DNA of 7,643 nucleotides, from the NCBI GenBank assembly GCA_003343815.1, contig QAKL01000021.1, forward strand, positions 1 through 7,643. Reading direction: 5' to 3'. Positions 6,355-7,643 of this stretch are shown in pieces. The DNA is from Clostridiales bacterium (GTDB lineage: Bacteria > Bacillota > Peptococcia > Peptococcales > Peptococcaceae). The notes under the pieces were generated by a model, which did no database searches, was not told where the DNA came from, and saw nothing but the letters and a program-made list of their open reading frames with translations. The position numbers and the translations under genes are program-made. Position 1 is the stretch's first letter; each line of letters starts with the position of its first letter.

Positions 6355-6377
6355 AACGCCCCAAAAAGGGGCGTTTT
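6355..6377 (+). terminator. Intrinsic terminator of the AGCS symporter gene
   Basis: AACGCCCC (6355-6362), loop AAAAA, GGGGCGTT (6368-6375) and a run of four T. It lies about 30 nt after the stop codon. Confidence 0.9.
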
Positions 6378-6406
6378 CTGTTTATAAAAGTATCCCTTTC
6401 CGAGCT

Positions 6407-6435
6407 AAAAACCTCTCCGCATATTGCGGAGAGGT
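6407..6435 (-). terminator. Intrinsic terminator of the DUF378 gene
   Basis: A perfect 10-bp stem ACCTCTCCGC/GCGGAGAGGT (6411-6420, 6426-6435) with loop ATATT. On the minus strand it runs into five T (complement of 6407-6411) directly after the DUF378 stop. It could also act weakly on plus-strand read-through, since TTTTT follows 3 nt after the stem on that strand. Confidence 0.85.
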
Positions 6436-6441
6436 CCGTTT

Positions 6442-6660
6442 TTAATGACTCGGGTGCGGATCGCGGTCATTCATCACAAAAAAACTGATCGCGTAAAGCC
6501 CGGCGATACCTACCGCCGCATAAATAATACGGCTAACCAAGGCGGCTTGACCGCCGAAAATCCACGCCACCAAATCAAAGCTGAAGAATCCGATCAGCCC
6601 CCAGTTGACCGCGCCGATAATGATAATTGCCAAAACAATCTTATTCCAGATGTTATTCAT
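6442..6660 (-). CDS. Small two-helix membrane protein, DUF378 family (YuzA-like)
   Basis: This is a 72-residue protein with two membrane helices, about residues 6-28 (IVLAIIIIGAVNWGLIGFF) and 41-63 (LVSRIIYAAVGIAGLYAISF). NWGLIGFFSFDLVAWIFGG followed by SRIIYAAVGIAGLY is the characteristic DUF378 pattern. The C-terminus is short, charged and His-rich. The start is well supported: AAAGGAGG (6668-6675) lies 7 nt before the ATG. It is convergent with the symporter and divergent from the structured RNA/folC unit. I see no clear promoter in 6676-6800 on this strand. Family function is unknown; no role is assigned. Confidence 0.9.
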   Translation of the reverse strand: MNNIWNKIVLAIIIIGAVNWGLIGFFSFDLVAWIFGGQAALVSRIIYAAVGIAGLYAISFFVMNDRDPHPSH

Positions 6661-6764
6661 GATCCTGCCTCCTTTAAATTTTGCCGTTCAGGCGTAGTAT
6701 GAGTCAAAAAATCAAAGATATACATAAATCCTATACTTTTTTTCGCAAAATTTCGCCCAAAGCC

Positions 6765-6793
6765 TTGCTTCCTGGCATTTCATAGAGTATAAT
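6765..6793 (+). promoter_or_regulatory. Promoter of the structured RNA / folC unit
   Basis: TTGCTT (6765-6770) and the perfect TATAAT (6788-6793) have 17-nt spacing, predicting transcription from about 6800. This is 210 nt ahead of folC and shows that the intervening DNA is transcribed. Confidence 0.8.
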
Positions 6794-6799
6794 AAATCA

Positions 6800-6951
6800 T
6801 TAAGATTAGATTATTGTGCGTTAGACTAAAGTCTTATAGTGTCAGACGGACGGGAGGTGCCGCTGAACGAAATGCATTATTGCTGCGGTACAATAATCGC
6901 TCCCATTAGTTGGTCTATCAAACACTTCCCCGCTTGGGCGAAGTGTTTTTT
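6800..6951 (+). ncRNA. Unidentified structured leader or small RNA upstream of folC
   Basis: About 150 nt run from a strong promoter to an intrinsic terminator. One nested fold: TAGACTAA/TTGGTCTA (6822-6829, 6910-6917) encloses a 12-bp helix, GGGAG/CTCCC (6852-6856, 6900-6904) stacked on GTGCCGC/GCGGTAC (6857-6863, 6885-6891), with an 8-nt bulge. Alternative pairings are present: GATTATTGTGC (6809-6819) with GTACAATAATC (6888-6898), and TCAG-CGG/CCGCTGA (6842-6848, 6860-6866). Because the terminator directly precedes folC with no evident second promoter, it may be a cis-acting attenuator or riboswitch. C-rich unpaired runs (CTCCC, TTCCCC) would also fit a trans-acting small RNA. I compared it by memory with T-box, THF, ZTP, SAM, lysine, SRP and 6S and found no convincing match. 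Confidence 0.6.
6920..6951 (+). terminator. Intrinsic terminator ahead of folC
   Basis: AAACACTTC (6920-6928) pairs with GAAGTGTTT (6940-6948), with CCC-GCTT-GGG inside (6929-6938), and the run of T continues to 6951. It starts 2 nt after the closing stem of the structured RNA and ends 58 nt before the folC ATG. Confidence 0.88.
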
Positions 6952-7009
6952 ATTTCTTCTTTTGCCGGAAAATCTTACTCCAAATTTTTTCAGAAAGTTG
7001 GTCTTAGTT

Positions 7010-7643
7010 ATGAATTACCAAGAAGCAATGGCGTATCTGGATGACATCGCTACCGTCGGCTCCTCTTACGGGCTCGACACCATGCGCGAATTAATGCGCC
7101 GTCTGGGCAATATTCAAGACGAGATGCATTTCATCCACATCGCCGGTACTAACGGCAAAGGCTCCGTTTTGGCTTATACCGCCTCTGTTATGCAAAAAAG
7201 CGGCTATATGACCGGCGTATTTTCCTCGCCGGCTTTAGACACTTTTCGCGAGCGCATCCAGGTAAACGGCGAGTACATCACCAAAGAAGCCTTGGCGCGC
7301 CATACTACCACACTAAAATCTGTCTGCGATGAGATGTGCGCCCAGGGTTTCAACCACCCTACTTATTTTGAATTATCATTGGCGTTGGCGTTTCTTTATT
7401 ACGCCGAGAAAAAATGCCAAATTGTCATTTTGGAGGTTGGTTTGGGCGGCAGGCTGGACGCGACCAATATCATCACACCGCTCGTCTCGGTGATCGTCTC
7501 GATCAGTTTGGATCATACGCAGCTTTTGGGCGATACCTTGGCAGACATCGCCGCGGAAAAAGGTGGTATTATTAAACCTGAGGTCCCAATCGTCATCGCT
7601 CCGCAAAAAGAAGAAGCATATCTTACCTTGAAAAATATTGCCA
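7010..7643 (+). CDS. folC: Folylpolyglutamate synthase / dihydrofolate synthase, 3' end outside window
   Basis: This enzyme adds glutamate to (dihydro)folate, and often to dihydropteroate, with ATP in the cytoplasm. The 211 visible codons cover about half of the usual ~430. Mur-ligase-type motifs are present: P-loop AGTNGKGS (45-52), the substrate loop FSSPALDTFRERI (71-83), EVGLGGRLDATN (142-153), and DHTQLLGDTLADIAAEKGGIIK (168-189). The ATG at 7010 matches the family N-terminus (YQEAMAYLDD...GLDTMRELMRRLGN). There is no good ribosome binding site before it; the nearest purine run is AGAAAG near 6992, 12 nt or so away, so translation may be weak or depend on the leader. Expression probably comes from the promoter at 6765-6793 with read-through of the terminator at 6920-6951. 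Confidence 0.96.
   Translation, partial: MNYQEAMAYLDDIATVGSSYGLDTMRELMRRLGNIQDEMHFIHIAGTNGKGSVLAYTASVMQKSGYMTGVFSSPALDTFRERIQVNGEYITKEALARHTTTLKSVCDEMCAQGFNHPTYFELSLALAFLYYAEKKCQIVILEVGLGGRLDATNIITPLVSVIVSISLDHTQLLGDTLADIAAEKGGIIKPEVPIVIAPQKEEAYLTLKNIA

Noticed and set aside
6852..6904. THF riboswitch before folC
   Set aside because: The outer GGGAG/CTCCC stem and the folC context are suggestive, but the segment is only about 53 nt and lacks the conserved internal sequences I know for that class.
1..7643. CRISPR array, insertion sequence or prophage
   Set aside because: No regularly spaced short repeats, no transposase or integrase frame, and no phage genes; the only direct repeat pair is the tRNA terminator duplication.

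Overview
This window (7,643 bp) looks like ordinary chromosome from a low-to-mid GC Bacillota. The evidence is a tRNA-Cys-responsive T-box leader before cysS, strong AGGAGG-type ribosome binding sites, sigma-A-like TTGACA/TATAAT promoters and U-tailed hairpin terminators. The gene set (MacB-type ABC ATPase with an exported partner, AGCS symporter, DUF378 protein, folC) would fit a Clostridia or Negativicutes lineage. That lineage guess is inference, since no marker here is diagnostic.

Layout. (1) Positions 1-1550, minus strand: a probable operon, read right to left. It has an extended -10 promoter, a MacB/LolD-type ABC ATPase starting at TTG, and, with an ATGA overlap, a secreted protein with a signal peptide that runs off the window. 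The permease expected with such a pair would lie beyond position 1. (2) Positions 1551-2075: a tRNA-Ser(CGA) gene on the minus strand with a strong promoter and a terminator. A second copy of that terminator plus a scrap of the tRNA 3' end lies 289 bp away, and between the copies is a hairpin-rich noncoding stretch. (3) Positions 2084-2913, minus strand: a stand-alone HExxH metallopeptidase of the MA-like type. (4) Positions 2966-4727, plus strand: promoter, complete cysteine T-box, cysteinyl-tRNA synthetase, terminator, forming a single-gene unit. (5) Positions 4854-6377, plus strand: promoter, AGCS sodium:alanine/glycine symporter, terminator. (6) Positions 6407-6675, minus strand: a small two-helix DUF378 membrane protein convergent with the symporter. 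(7) Positions 6765-7643, plus strand: a strong promoter, about 150 nt of highly foldable RNA ending in an intrinsic terminator, then folC (folylpolyglutamate/dihydrofolate synthase), cut by the window end.

How the parts work together. The window is a set of short independent transcription units rather than one pathway. cysS is controlled by tRNA-Cys charging through the T-box: specifier TGC, and acceptor-pairing TGGA matching a U73 discriminator. The least explained element is the structured RNA in front of folC. No clear promoter separates its terminator from folC, so folC may depend on read-through, as with a riboswitch or attenuator, or the RNA may be an independent small RNA. I could not match it to a known class.
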